Shown here: one piece after another, positions 34,372 to 46,729 of the stretch | Layout of the letters: the number at the start of each line of letters is the position of its first letter | How positions within the stretch are numbered: the first letter of the stretch is position 1 | From: Magnolia sinica | Lineage: Eukaryota > Streptophyta > Magnoliopsida > Magnoliales > Magnoliaceae | Direction: 5' to 3' | Assembly (NCBI RefSeq): GCF_029962835.1 | Contig: NC_080584.1 | Span: forward strand, 79,450,862 to 79,514,861 | Length of the DNA stretch: 64,000 nt | The notes under the pieces: generated by a model | What the model was told of the DNA's origin: nothing | Databases searched by the model: none | What the model saw: only the letters and a program-made list of their open reading frames with translations | Position numbers and translations under genes: made by a program

Positions 34372-35547
34372 TGAGTTCTTCTCGCCATGGCTATTTTATT
34401 TCCGTGTGCTTGATTTGATTTGGTTCGTGATCGTGTGTTTTTATTTTATTTTAATTTATTTGTGTGCATGTTTGATTTTACTTTATTTGTCGTCATTTGT
34501 TTTTATTTTATGTGTGCGGTTTTTGCTGATCACAACGACAGCTTATTTATGGTTGTACAACACTAACACATCCAAAACGTTGGACCCTCACGAATAGAGA
34601 GCTACTAGCTCTATGCCACAAGTGCCACAGAGTGCCGTGCAGTGCCCGATATACTTATACTATTCCACCAAGTACATTACAAGGACCGTACATAATAAAT
34701 CAGTCGAGAGTGATTGAGGTTATGACATCTAAGCCATCTAACGGATGCGTCCCAATATCACAACCCTACGAAACAAAAATCATTCCGGTCCAACCGTCAA
34801 CACGTGTCTACATGTTATGTGTCAATTGTAGTGGCCCCACTGTGCAGGTATCCTGGCCCAAGTATCGGACTATTCATTTGGTAGACACAGAGAGATGGAT
34901 GAACCTGGTCCAGCATTTCTCACAAATACATCACAATTTTACGCAGTTTAAAAACAATATTGAGGAATGGATGGTTTGGGAATTGGAACCGTTATTTTCA
35001 CTCATTAAGATTGTGTGGGCCTAGTGGATGGATCAGATTGATTATTTGGATTGTCCGATTCTCCGAATGGAACTTAAATAAAGTGCAACTTCCAGCAAAT
35101 AGGGTTCCAAGTAGGGGTGAAATTCTAGTTTTATTTGCACTGAAGACTAGGGTCAAGAATACTCCCACGCCTGGCACAAGCCTGGCATGGGCCTAAAACA
35201 GCAGGCGGAAGCCTGACTCCGGAAAAGTTGGTTGGGCTCAGGGCTCAGGGCTACCATCACGGCAGACAGGGCTGAAAATTGATAGATTCTTATTTCTCAC
35301 TTCCACGTTGGCAATATATCATTGATCAAGTGGTCAGTCTACATTCAACATGAATCGGTTGCCTAACAAAGCATTGGAATAACCATATTTGAAAGGGAAG
35401 CCTTCTGTCTTTAGAGAGGAATTTGATCGTTGGATCTGTTTCAATTTCAGGTTCATACCTTAAAATGATATGAGAGAAGGGATGGATGGGGTGGATACAA
35501 AAATACATCACGGTGAGCCCCCACACAGATCTGCCTGTTCCTTGCTT
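34372..35547. other. 3' flank of the NBS-LRR relic, no gene
   Basis: T-rich, with 'ttttattttattttaatttatttgtgtgc' directly after the stop, which may be 3' UTR. No AATAAA stands out close to the stop. From about 35100 a GC-rich 'gggctcagggctcagggcta' stretch resembles the 'gggctgtcaat'-type repeat at 22063. Confidence 0.5.
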
Positions 35548-35557
35548 GAGAGAAGGG

Positions 35558-36083
35558 GGAAACGGATTAGCTACTCCCCCTGACACCAGCCCTGTGGCCG
35601 GTGGTTGGTGCTCTATATGCGCCACCATGATTTATGTGTTTCGTCCATTTTTAAAGTTCATTTTATGACTTGTTCTAAAAAATGAGAGGTATATAAATCT
35701 AAGGTGCACCACACCACATGAAAACAATAGTGATTCCATATCCGTCATTAAAAGCCACCTAAGGCCTGATGTCCTGTTTATTTGACATCTAATATGTTGA
35801 TTACGTCGTACAGGCTCAGATGAAAGGAAAAAACAAAAATCAGCTTGATCCAAAACTTTTATGGCCCCAAAATGTTTTTTAATGGTCGACGCTCATTCAA
35901 CACTGTTTCCTGTAATGTGGTCCCCTTAAGATTGAGATATACCTAATTTTTTGTATCGTAAAGTAAAATGATCTGTAAAAATATATGGACGGCATGGATG
36001 AAACACATATATCATGGTGGAGCCCACGGACCACCGACCAGGAGCCATTGGCTGGTGTCAGGGGGAGTAGCCAATCCGTTTCC
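35558..36083. mobile_element. Mutator-type MITE, 526 bp, with perfect 10-bp target duplication
   Basis: The terminal inverted repeats are 34 bp with one mismatch (35558-35591 and 36050-36083; they start GGAAACGGATTAGCTACTCC and end in CCAGCC). The flanking 10-bp direct repeat GAGAGAAGGG (35548-35557 and 36084-36093) is perfect. A 9-11-bp duplication is the Mutator superfamily mark, and this copy fixes the family for the older relatives at 21.0, 29.1, 30.2 and 30.8 kb. No coding sequence. It is probably the youngest of the group. Confidence 0.9.
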
Positions 36084-37774
36084 GAGAGAAGGGTCTACTT
36101 CTATTTGAAAGACACATAAAGAGTTCCATCAGGTCAGGCTGAGCTACGTCATGTCGGGCTAAAATGATTTGAGCCTAAACCTGATCCATAGTCCAAGCTG
36201 ATAAGTCCAAGCCTGGCCTAATGCTGCGACAGGCTCGATGAGTCACAAAGGCTACCTGGCCCAAGTAGCCTTCCCCACTCTTGGGTAATTGAGTGGCAGA
36301 GGCTGAGGATAGACAACAAGCTAGTGGGTGTCCGATATAGCTAGCCCGGCCGTTTACAATGCCTGTAAACAAGCACTAGTGATGTCTCAGGCTTATTGAA
36401 AAGCCAGCCTTCTTTGTGCTTTGTTTTGACTGAGTCTGGAGGGGCAATGGTTCGGCTTGGAATCTGTTTAAACATGATAGCCTTGGTCAGGTGAGCTCCA
36501 TTTATAAACATCATTGGTGGAGTATTCTGCCGGTGGACCCATCTAAGGCCCAATTTACAGCATTTTGGCTAGCCATCCTCGGGTTCAATTTCTTGGCTCG
36601 AACTGGATCTGGAAACAATGCAACATTGACTAGGTGCAATATTACAAAGCCCATGTGGCATCAACATTCCATATGCCATACAATCAGGACCATTGCCTAG
36701 TTCCCCACACTGGATAGAAAATTCTTCAAAATATGCATCCATAGGCGTATAGTTAAAATCCATCCAAACAGCGAACGTCAACACCATCAGAGTAAAAGAA
36801 AGTTAATTAATGGGCAACACAGAGGACGGGAAAGTAAAGAAAAGTAATGAATTAAATTAAAATAAAGAAGAAGAAGAAGAAGAAGAAGAAGAAGAAGAAT
36901 AGATTATACATATTAGATATCACTAGATTGATGGCTATGATCAATGAATCACCATGAGCTGTCTGGACATTGGCTTTTTCAATGTTTTGATTCTTCCAGC
37001 TATAGTGTATGAACTCCTAGTTTCATGCATTGATCTAAAATTTCAAGAGAACCAACCATTTTGATTTGCATTCACCCATTTTACATTTTGGGACCTATTT
37101 CAGTTATTAAAATAGAGAATGAATGCATGTAAATCAATGAGGGTGTGTGTAGATACACTAGCTGGACTGCACAGTCAGCACATCCAAGATTCCTTCATGG
37201 CCCCAAGCTTTCAATTGAGTGGAAAAACCAAAAAAGGGCCAATGCCAAAGTGTCGTGTCCTTTTCTGCCCCCACCATGGCCATCAATGGTTCTGCAAAAT
37301 GCTCCAATTCTTCAAAATCCCAATTTGTCTAATAAATTTTGGAAAGGCCGAGTTTCCAATTATATTGGCAATGGAAAGTTCCCTTGGAAAATTCAGTTGG
37401 TAGATTTAGAGCCATGATCGGTCTATCCAATCCATTGATTAAATGGCCCATCATTGATGAAACTTTCCTAACGAAAACCCCTCAATCGATCAGCCCTAAA
37501 CTTGCCATTAATGACATGCAACTACATGATTGATAAGAAATGCACAAGCAAGAGACATTCAAAGGAGGAGAAACCAAAAATTCAATGACTAAAATCCTAT
37601 GATTTTAGAGATTTTTGGTGAATGATCCATCCATGATGGGAGCAATCGTATCAAAGCCTTGGAAAGGGCTCCAAATCTACCAACGGGGCTTCACACAAGA
37701 AACTTCCCTGAACAAAAAAGACCAAGGACCACCTTAGTTTGAGAGAACCATAAATTACAGTGGTCCTGATTATA
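36084..37774. other. Intergenic DNA, no gene recognised
   Basis: A short open stretch at 37145-37417 (+) has no recognisable family. The text from 36110 to 36250 ('gtcaggctgagct..cctggcctaatgctgcgacaggctcg') appears to be the other side of the repeat interrupted by the MITE at 35558. Confidence 0.5.
36865..36899. repeat. (GAA)n microsatellite
   Basis: About 11 trinucleotide units. Confidence 0.95.
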
Positions 37775-38840
37775 TGTAACGACTCTAAAATCATAATTCA
37801 TATTTATAAATTTAATTTTTAAAATGGGAATAATATAAGTCACTTAGCTGGTTCGTAAAGCCAATTTTAATTGAGAGAGAGAACGAGGGATTGACTCGGG
37901 GTGTTGCGGGTTTTAGTTGTGGGTGAGGTTTGAGGATTGATAGATATGACAAGTAATAAAAAACTTTTTGCCAATTTCAAGAAAATTTTCAAATTTTGGA
38001 AAAGGATGTGCTCATCCTATCTTTTTAGAAAGGGGCTCTCTTCAAGAGGATTCGGGAGAGAATTCTCTCCCAGAAAACCTAAAAGAGAGCTTAGATATGG
38101 TAAGTCCCTTATTATTTTTCCTTAAATTTGTACTTTTAAGTGTATTTTTGCTCGATCTAAGTAATAGACAGTGTGGATCAACCACATGGCCATTGTATTG
38201 GTACGTAGAGAAATCTCAAGTAGAGATGATTTGGAATTTAGATTTGGGTTGCAGTTCTTTCTTGTAAAAATTGGTGTGGTCTTACCTAAGGGTCTTAGAT
38301 CTGATCAGTATGGATCATTTGATACTAAAGACTAAACCATACCATAACCCTAATTTTCATATCTATCAGACTGTGGGTAGGATTCCATCAATCAAATCTA
38401 ACTTCAGATATGTTTTACACCTTAGATTCTAAGATGGTGATTAGACGGATCAAATCCAATCCTCACTATTCATGTATAATATGGGATATATCTAACTTAA
38501 TATCCAGAAAGTGTGGATAGATCTGACTATTTGATGGGCCATAAAAATGAAGGGAATCATACATAACATGCTTAGATCTAAAAATTGAAATCATGGATGG
38601 TCTGGATTTAAATGATCTAATTACTCATCCCTAATGCTGGATTTTAGGAGTTAATGGATGGTTTAGATCTGTCCTCTATGATCAATGGATCATTTAAAAT
38701 AAGAGAAATTAGAAAAATAAGAAAATCCAAAAAAGCTGTAAAATTCGGATCATCTAGGCTATGTCCAGCGGTGTTGGATCGATTGATCGATCGACCGATT
38801 GTTTTGATTGATCGAAGGCAGCCCAAAATAATCTAATTAA
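37775..38840 (+). repeat. Probable LTR fragment (chromovirus-like)
   Basis: It starts TGTAACGACTCTAAAATC, a beginning typical of Tekay/Del-type LTRs. It then contains a 'gagagaattctctcccagaaaacct..agatatggtaagtccctta' stretch. Near 38780 the 'gatcgattgatcgatcgacc' words match those at 15.8-16.2 kb. I see no partner LTR, primer site or coding region. The right end is a guess. Confidence 0.4.
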
Positions 38841-38853
38841 GAACATGCATACT

Positions 38854-38938
38854 ATATGTGGGTGCACTCAATGGTTATTGATTCCTTCAATTAAGATCAT
38901 AAATATTATATGTGGGTGCACTCAATGGTTATTAATAA
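38854..38938. repeat. 56-bp direct repeat
   Basis: 'atatgtgggtgcactcaatggttatt' begins at 38854 and again at 38910, separated by 'gattccttcaattaagatcataaat'. Confidence 0.8.
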
Positions 38939-39104
38939 ACCTAATCTCCCACATAATAATCATGCATATTCCTAACCAATGGAATATTATATACCTTGTT
39001 CTCATCATGAATAGGTTACTTTTCAATTGTACTTCAAATTAATTTATGAGACATAGGGCGTTTCCTAACATGGTGATCTAACATCTACTACCAAAAAACA
39101 GGGC

Positions 39105-39570
39105 AAAGGCTATGGATAAAAACCGTAGCTAAAGGCCTATGGCTATGGTTAAAGTCCGTATCATGACTGTAGCCATTGGTACTATAGCCATAGGTCTAAA
39201 AGCTATGGCTACGGATTTTAACCGTAGCCATAGAAACAATGGGTACGCATTAAATCCGTAGCTTTAGCTTTCGTTGCGCTAAGGTATTTATAGCTACGGA
39301 TTATATCTGTAGCTAAAGCTAGAGCAAGAACCATAGCAATAGGCTCAATCAGCAATAGCTACGGTTTTTATATAAAAAGCTACGGTTAATAGCCGTAGCT
39401 TTTGAAACAATAGGTACGGATTAAATCCATAGCAATATTTTCTGTAGTTTTAAATTATATAAAGCTACAGGTTATATCTATAGTTAAAAGTAGAATGAGA
39501 ACCGTAGTAATAGGCTGAAATTAGCAAGAGCTACGGTTAATTGCCGTAGCTAATGCCTATGTTTTTATAA
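39105..39570. repeat. Left subterminal repeat array of CACTA A
   Basis: At least eight inverted or direct copies of GCTACGG / CCGTAGC words. Two near-palindromes are GCTACGGTTAATAGCCGTAG (from 39379) and GCTACGGTTAATTGCCGTAG (from 39530). In related elements such arrays bind the element's own transposase accessory protein. Confidence 0.8.
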
Positions 39571-39946
39571 AAAAATTTAAATAATAATGGTAGCTCTTAC
39601 CATTGTAGTACACCCTGATAACTCATATAAGCTAATATAGATAAATACTTCGTGGCTAAATCATTCATTCATTCGATCAAACACAATCATTCATTCATTT
39701 AATCATATACAATCATTCATTTCCATTCACAAAAGTACAATGCCAACATAATAGTTATATGCCTCTACTGTTTATCAATTTACCTATTCTCAACTTCGCT
39801 TTGATCCGAAAGCTTACTGCACATGGCTGAAAATCAATTTCATCATACAAAATGGAAGAAATTGCATGTTATGACGTTATACATGAGAGGCTGAAAATGT
39901 GTTTGTGGGTGTTTTGAAGATTGAGCTGAAAATGCAATGGTCCCAC

Positions 39947-40290
39947 TTGAACAATGGACACTCTGAGGATTGTGCCTCTGAGGCCAACCCCAACAAATGC
40001 AATTGTCATGATAGCTGGGCTAGCGAGGAACTTCACAACCATTTTGTATGCAGCAAGTTTAGTCCTACAGGCTATGATTCTTGGCTGTAAGGGCCATGAA
40101 CAGTCCTGAAAATTCAAAAAATTCAAAGGCAGTTCAAGTCAATTCAAAACACTTGAAAAACAAGGACTAAGAATCATGATGAGCATATCAATGATCTTAC
40201 CGAGACTGAACGTGGCCATCCCAAGACCTGCATTCGGCAAGATCGTGACAGAATTTTCCATGATTTGAGGCTTCTTACAATGAGCATATC
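39947..40290 (-). pseudogene. Captured PIN auxin efflux carrier segment (two exons)
   Basis: The minus-strand exon at 40201 to about 40280 gives KPQIMENSVTILPNAGLGMATFSLG, ending at a GTAAG donor (40196-40200). An intron of about 90 bp ends in TTTTCAG. The next exon (40105 down to about 39947) encodes LFMAL, then [19 protein letters not shown] and [14 protein letters not shown], the C-terminal transmembrane part of PIN proteins, which export auxin. Both exon boundaries fit PIN gene structure. One extra base between LFMAL and QPRII breaks the frame. Only about 70 residues of a PIN are present. The kept intron shows capture at the DNA level, not by retroposition. Confidence 0.82.
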
Positions 40291-40779
40291 TATGATTTTT
40301 ACTCTTTGTGACTTGTGTGTGACCAATATAACAAAAATAGTAGCTACATACAAGGTAGTCAACCTGCAAAACATGAGAAATTAGTGAGCAATATGTATAT
40401 ATGAGATGCCAATGTAAGAAGAGTGAGACTAAACCACTACATGACCTCCACACTTGTTGGATGGCAATTACTCATCCACCATACACGTGGGACATGGCAT
40501 ATATGTATTTCAATGCCAACCACCAAAATAGTCAGCCCCACTGGGTGTAGCACAGCCCAAAAATCACTCTGACTGATCTTAACCACACATCCTATTAATT
40601 TGGACATTTGACCATTTTCCTCTTAGGTGTGTGTTGGCTGCAAATTGGATGGCTACATACATCCAATAAGTGCAATTTCAGGACACAATACATCCTCATT
40701 AGAACCGAGTGACCATGTATGCCACATGTACGGTGGATGAGGCACCACCATCAAGAAATCACAGAGAAACCATATAGAA

Positions 40780-40990
40780 GTCTAGCCCAAGAATATGAAG
40801 AAACTGCAAATTCCAGAGAAAGAATGGAAAAATGAAAGATTAGATAGAGATAAAAGCAAAAACATGGTCATTGGCACAACCTTATTCGAACTGTGTTGAG
40901 CACCAACAAGCATTTGGCCCCTAAAAACCAACTCACCCTCTTTGAATTCCAAGCTTGCATAGACAGCTGCAGTTGCCAATCCAAATTGAA
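40780..40990 (-). other. Exon-like piece of unknown gene inside CACTA A
   Basis: The minus-strand text TTTGGATTGGCAACTGCAGC can be read as GLATAAVYASLEFKEG, followed by GGTGAGT, a good splice donor (about 40930). I do not recognise the protein. It could be another captured exon or chance. Confidence 0.3.
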
Positions 40991-41052
40991 GATATCACAA
41001 TTCATGAGAAGTACAATAAAAGTGAATAGACAGTGCAAATAGATTTTTCTAA

Positions 41053-41481
41053 GGGAGTGTTTGGGTTGAGGGTATACTATAGGAAGCAAATAATTTTCCT
41101 TTGATTTGACATTTCCTTTTTTTTTCTCTCTTTTTCATTTTTCCTTTGAAAAGGCTTTCATTTGACTTTTTTCTCTGTTTGATAAACATAAAAGGAGATG
41201 GAAATCAATTTCCTTTGCTAAGCAGGGGAGTAAAACTTTTTTTTCAAAACATCAATTGATGGGAAAAGAGGTTTCTGTATGATGTGACGCTTTTAATGCA
41301 AAATTGGAAGGAAAAATGTTTCCCTTTGAAAATTGAAATTCAAACCAGACAGTTTCTATAGTAAAATGAACAGGTGCAAAGGTTTTCCTTCCCCCAAAGT
41401 CAATCTCACTTTACCATCCGCTTATGTCACACTTGTACTTTCCCTTGCTTTCCCTAGTTTACCGTCAATCTAAACACACCC
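41053..41481. mobile_element. Tourist-like (PIF/Harbinger) MITE, 429 bp
   Basis: The ends are GGGAGTGTTTGGGTTGA and the inverse of GGGTGTGTTTAGATTGA, flanked by the 3-bp duplication TAA (41050-41052 and 41482-41484). Both features are the hallmark of Tourist-type MITEs. It is non-coding and nested inside CACTA A. Confidence 0.75.
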
Positions 41482-42779
41482 TAATATATCACAAAATGTA
41501 AAAGATAATCCTCAACATTGAAAAGGCAAAGTATGATCTAAGAATTGTTTCTAGCATCATTCGTAATGCCTTTTATAACTTTTCCAATTTATCCTGTTTT
41601 GTCACACATTAGTAATTGAGCACAAAACTCTTTAGACCCAGTCTGCAAAAAACCATAATCTTCAGCAAAGCATTGGAATGCAGCTGTAAAACACTATAAC
41701 AGAACTTTACTATATAGTACATACTGTACTGAAGCGGGTTGGATGTCATAAAAATTATTGGGTGTACACAAAAAATAAAAAGAAAAAAAAGTGGGGGTAC
41801 TATCATCGAACAGATTCTAGGCAATACACTAAGATCATATGCATATGCATCATTTCTTGCATTTGCATTTTCAAGCATGAGAATATTATCCACGTATGGA
41901 AATGTTATGAATTAGTTTATAGTCTGGCAAAGCATGACCATCCATAAGCATGCACATAGCTATTGTACACTTAGCATATACATGCATGCTGTAATTCAGT
42001 CCAAATCGCACCCAACTATAGATAGGACATGCCTCAAAATGGACACATGGACACATACTGCTGAACTAGACACCTGGCTATTTTACATTTTAACCGTACA
42101 CTTGATGGCCGCTGACTGGATATTTCAGATCATACGTTCGGTGTGATCTTTGGCTTATGAGACCCATCTACAGTTTGGTGCCAATTTCAACATCCTGAGC
42201 TGATGAATCATATGATACACAGCCTATGTGTTTGCTCAATATACACAGATTTTCAGTTCTGAAAACTGGGACCCACAGTTCAGCAGTCCAGACAATTGGT
42301 ATATTGCCTCGCACTGCTAGAGGACTACTCCCCAAAAATTTCCTAGATCGGTATATCCCAGCAACCAATCTTGGAAGTTTTGATCAGTTGAATGTGGACC
42401 ATTGCTGCATTTCTCTTCTTAACTATCCATTTGTGGACCACGAGTCTTACTTTTCAGAACCAAAAACACGCAGATAACATGCAAACAATTCCTCTTTCAC
42501 AATATGTTCAGGGCCGCACATGTACCATTTCTGGGCCAATTAAAACAAATGATGTTCCTCTCGATCAAGCATTATATAATCACTCTTCGCAACATATTAT
42601 CATGTGGAGTAAACATCGTCAGGCATGATAAATTTCGGCAAAAAGAAGTGAATATGTACACCAACTATTACTGCTAAACACACCCATCCTTTCTACTCTT
42701 GGTTATAAAACCGTATAAAATCTTTACCATAGTATAACCAAAAACAGAAAAGATGGGCGTATTAAGCAAATGGTGGATA

Positions 42780-43068
42780 AAATGAGTAGAAAGAGAAGAT
42801 ACCCTTTCCATGTTCTTCACTCTGCTTAATATCAAGACCATGACATCGCCTTTCTGTAATAAGCTGGTCATAGTAGTCCTGTATCAAAAATAAGGGTGAG
42901 AATGTCAACTTATGTCACAGGCAGCAATTTCTGCAAGTGAAAGCATATGGACCCAGAATGATGCCAGTTGCAACCATTGTCACATCCACAAGTTTTGGCG
43001 GAGACCTGATTTTTGGAAAGAAAATAATACAATAATAATTCATAAAAATAGATAACTGGACTAACCGA

Positions 43069-43104
<36 letters not shown>

Positions 43105-43200
43105 GTTTATGACAACAAAACAATAAAAGGAATGTTGGGTCTTTGGCATTGTCGGAGCCGGTTGCTTCCTTGCAAACCCATGTTGCAATTCTGATTAAAG
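42780..43200 (-). other. Exon-like pieces of unknown gene(s) inside CACTA A
   Basis: Three short minus-strand stretches have splice-like edges. One lies at about 42800-42880: TTGATACAG acceptor, then DYYDQLITERRCHGLDIKQ, then GGTATC. Another is at about 42915-43010. The third is at about 43120-43195: TTAATCAG acceptor, then IATWVCKEATGSDNAKDP in one frame. I cannot name the protein. They are listed because the same element carries two clear captured genes in the same orientation. Confidence 0.25.
43069..43104. repeat. (ATT)n microsatellite
   Basis: About 12 trinucleotide units. Confidence 0.95.
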
Positions 43201-46176
43201 TTTAAGTAAAATACCGCCGAAGAAATGTTGTGGCCACAACAATCATGTACATAATTCTTCCAGAAAATACAAATCATTGACAAGTAGAGGACTGATTTCC
43301 ACAATCATCACCTGGTTTGCCAAAAGAATAAGAAAATTAAAATAAGTCCATGCAATCCATGATGGATGGAAAGAAATTTCAGCAAAAGTTGTTTGTGGAG
43401 TGTCTATGTGCATTCAAAAATGAGAAGATGATGATGTATTATCCTTTCTTCTTTTTTGAAATATATTTAGTGATTCATGAAATAAATAAATAAAATCTAC
43501 TTGAAGTGTCCCTCACACTAACAGCTAGCTGAAAGCTTGTATCTTTGTAATTCTAATGTGTTATATATTTATGTATTTGATGCTCAACTCTATGTCATTT
43601 GCCCAAAAAAATTTTGATCGATTACTGCAGATTGAGGTTTTCTAATCTGGGAAATATGTTTTTTAAGGTACAATCAGCAAAAATTTATTAGACAACAATT
43701 TCATCATAAATTTAAAACCATTTGATACCAAAATATCTCTCATTAGAAACATTATAGATCTTCGTCTTTGCTTCTTCCTCACTGATAAATCATACATGTA
43801 TGGGAATCACTACAAGAAAATGGAGTATATCCGCCGGTAAAAATAGGCGCCTAGAATCAAAGAGAAGAAAAAGTTAATGGGAGAGGACAGATAATTGGCC
43901 TGACCTTTAAAACATAATGTCATATGAAAGTACATAGATCAACTTCACTTACAACCAAACAGAGGGTGGGCCATGCCGACTATGTCAAGTGATCTGAAAA
44001 TTAGTCAAGTGACTTGAAAATTAGTCAAGTGACCTGAAGATTAACGTTGTATGTAAAATAAAATGGAAGAAATTGACACAACTCACCTTGACGCCCTTTC
44101 CCCTCCTCCTTTACCCGGGCTTGAGACCGGCAATGCAAGAAGTAGCATTGGCGGAGTTAAAAAAGGGCTTAAGCTCCATTTGGTTTGAGAAAAAATTATA
44201 TTCGTAAAGATTGATGTGATGACCAAATGGAGCCTAAGACTTATATACAAATTTACTAAAAGGTATGATAGGAACTCGTACATTACAAATATGATGACCA
44301 AGTGACCACAAGTAAAAAGAAAAGAAACAGGAGAGATTAAATTAAAGACATCCAAATGCAAAATTCAAATCACAAATCATAATCTTATAAAACTAAGATT
44401 AAATTAAAGAGATTAGATGAGTTTAGATGTGCCCCCTATAATTAAACTAAGATAAAATAAACTGTTTAGATGCGTCTAACTCAATCAAATGTCTGAAACC
44501 ACGGATCCCTACTACCCCCACTTACAAAAGATGTTCATAATTCGAAATACTTAATAAAAACTCCTCCCATGTAGTCATTATCCATTTTTGCCTACAACCT
44601 ATAAAAAATAACAAAAATAAATCAATTAGTATTCACGATCTCATATAATAAGTTCTATTGCTTTAAATAAATTATTATTTTTTTCAAAGGAAGAAATGAG
44701 ATCTATAGCAAATGACTAGTAGTATGCTTTTTTCCAAGAAGATTTTTTTTTTTGTTTTGTTTTTCAAATGAAATAAGTCCTACTTGCTCATGAATGTCAC
44801 AAAGAAATCAATCTTGTATAGCAAAATTGCTACGTGCTTTACATTTTCAAGTCATGACAAGCATTAGTCGAACATATTTCAGCTCATGACAAAGCCTAAC
44901 ACAACTAGCTATGATAAAGGCTTAGATGATGATGACAACTTTAAAAAAAATAAAAATAAAAAATAAAAAATAAAAAATAAAAATAAAAAAATCAACAAGC
45001 AGTACATTCATCATTACATGGATGTAAGTAACAATTTCTAACACAACAAGGAATACCCATTTCCATAGCTAGTTGGAACAAAAAAAAAAAAAAGCCTGGC
45101 CTTTGCCATTTTTATATGGGGACTGGTTGTTAACATCTAGATGATGGGATCAAGGGATAATATGCCCATCACTCCAATGGTTTAATCATTTTCAAACGGG
45201 TTCATCCAAACATGACATCAATATTCTATAGAAAAATCAAGCTACTTCCTATTATACATGCTAGGTCCATAGGTTTTTTTTTTTGTCTTGAGCATGATAT
45301 AGAATTTTCATACACTCAGTACTACATGCAAAAAATGTCCATGCTTCAGTATGCTTTGTGATGGACAACAACCCATACACCAAAAACACCCACAACAATT
45401 AATAGGAAACTTCACATTCATTTGTAAAAATATGAATCCACAGAAGGCAAACAGAACAAAAAGGAAAAAGAAAATGTGAACTTGTGAAGATGTCAAGACA
45501 TGATACAAACATGTAGTCAAACAAGGAAAACCTACATGAACTACTCCAATAGCGAAGAAAAGGAAATGTATTCATGGACTAATAACCAATTAGTTCCAAT
45601 GTCCACTGCCATCCCCCCGTCCATCCCAAAGAGTTGAACTAGTTCACAAGCAATGGATGGAAGATTCTTTTTTTTTTTTCCCCTCATAACAATCAGTTTG
45701 AATTCACAATATCTTGTAGCCACTATGGCTCAGTGATCCAGACCATTGGTCGGATGGTTGCCATTGTAAATGGGAGATATCCCAAAGTTTTCCCTGACTG
45801 AACAGTACTTTCTTTTTGAATAGATGAATGGTCCATATTCAAAATCAATGGGAAGACAAAGATCAGATGGTGAGCATCTTATATGGGAGATTTTGGGTCA
45901 CGGTCTATCACCCACTTGTCCCAACGCAAGGCTCAAGCTTACTGAGCATATTCTTAGCTTAGGAAGCATATAATTCTGTCAGTTTAATTGATCTTTAAAA
46001 AAAAAAAAATCAAAATATAGGTGACAATATATATCTTATTCAAGTGCTTCATAAGGATATGAAACTTCCATTCATCAGTGCTGCAGCCACAACATGACAA
46101 TAACAGCAAAATAGACCTAGAATCAATGCACAAATACAAGCCCAATAGCTGGCTGAACACATACAACTTGAAGAGT
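43201..46176. other. Middle of CACTA A, no gene recognised
   Basis: Contents seen: a lone CACTA-type end word CACTACAAGAAAATGG at 43808, without a partner; a ~20-bp unit GTCAAGTGACCTGAAAATTA-like repeated three times at 43984-44043; a tiny inverted pair AGCTCCATTTGGT / ACCAAATGGAGC at about 44172-44237 flanked by TAA (perhaps a 66-bp MITE remnant); and an (AAAAAT)n run at 44942-44990. The other open frames are short and low-complexity. Confidence 0.5.
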
Positions 46177-46621
46177 TCACCACTCCAAATTTCCATTAGA
46201 TACCCCAAGAATAACACTAATTGCTACTAGAACAGCCCCAATTGTACATGCAATCAATCCTGCTTTCTCCCTGTAGTCTACCACAACAAAGAGTAGGATG
46301 AAAGCACCAACATGCCACGGAACAACAACCAAAAAAGAATCCTGTTAGAAACAAGAACTGCCCAATGCCGATACCACAATAAGGAAGCCGAGGCTCCCTC
46401 ACCAGAATACCCTCCACAATTGCCCCGAAAGTTTGACACCCCACTGGGATTGCATGATAGGTTTGTGGATTCTGATAAAAGAATGGGGGTGGAGGTGTTG
46501 AAAGTCCATGTGGAGGAAAAACAAGTGTTGATTGGATGGATGCGGAATGAGGATAGATTGGTAAAAAGGTGCCATAAAGAGGCTGATGGACCGGGATCTT
46601 CGTTGGATCTTCTTGTGGCAT
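46177..46621 (-). pseudogene. Captured 60S ribosomal protein L18a-like gene, frameshifted
   Basis: On the minus strand, from the ATG at 46621, a proline/tyrosine-rich N-terminus (QPLYGTF, then PPPPFFYQNPQ) leads to VREPRLPYCGIGIGQFLF, the signature of plant RPL18a-like proteins. These are small proteins with two membrane segments, despite their name. After GFF the frame is off by one at a homopolymer (A run 46331-46336 on the plus strand). The next frame carries the second hydrophobic segment (VPWHVGAFILLFV), DYREKAGLIACTIGAV and a stop at 46177-46179. So almost the whole coding region is present and only one base separates it from an open gene. A real pseudogene, a sequencing error in the homopolymer, or a host gene wrapped by the element are the alternatives. 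Confidence 0.8.
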
Positions 46622-46729
46622 TTTCGGATTTTAATTTGGGAGAATCTCAGAGAGGCAGAGAGACCCAGATCCGAGCTATTGACCCTGGTCCCGGGTTTCT
46701 CTTAGCAGCAAAGAAAAGGAGAGTTTAAT

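Noticed and set aside
37145-37417. 90-codon open stretch as a small gene
   Set aside because: No recognisable domain, no partner copy and no supporting promoter or splice context.
43808-43823. CACTACAAGAAAATGG as the end of another CACTA element
   Set aside because: No inverse partner or subterminal array nearby, so it is noted only as a possible fragment.
46312-46728. 138-codon plus-strand frame at 46.3-46.7 kb
   Set aside because: Antisense to the RPL18a-like gene, whose minus-strand protein is clearly recognisable.
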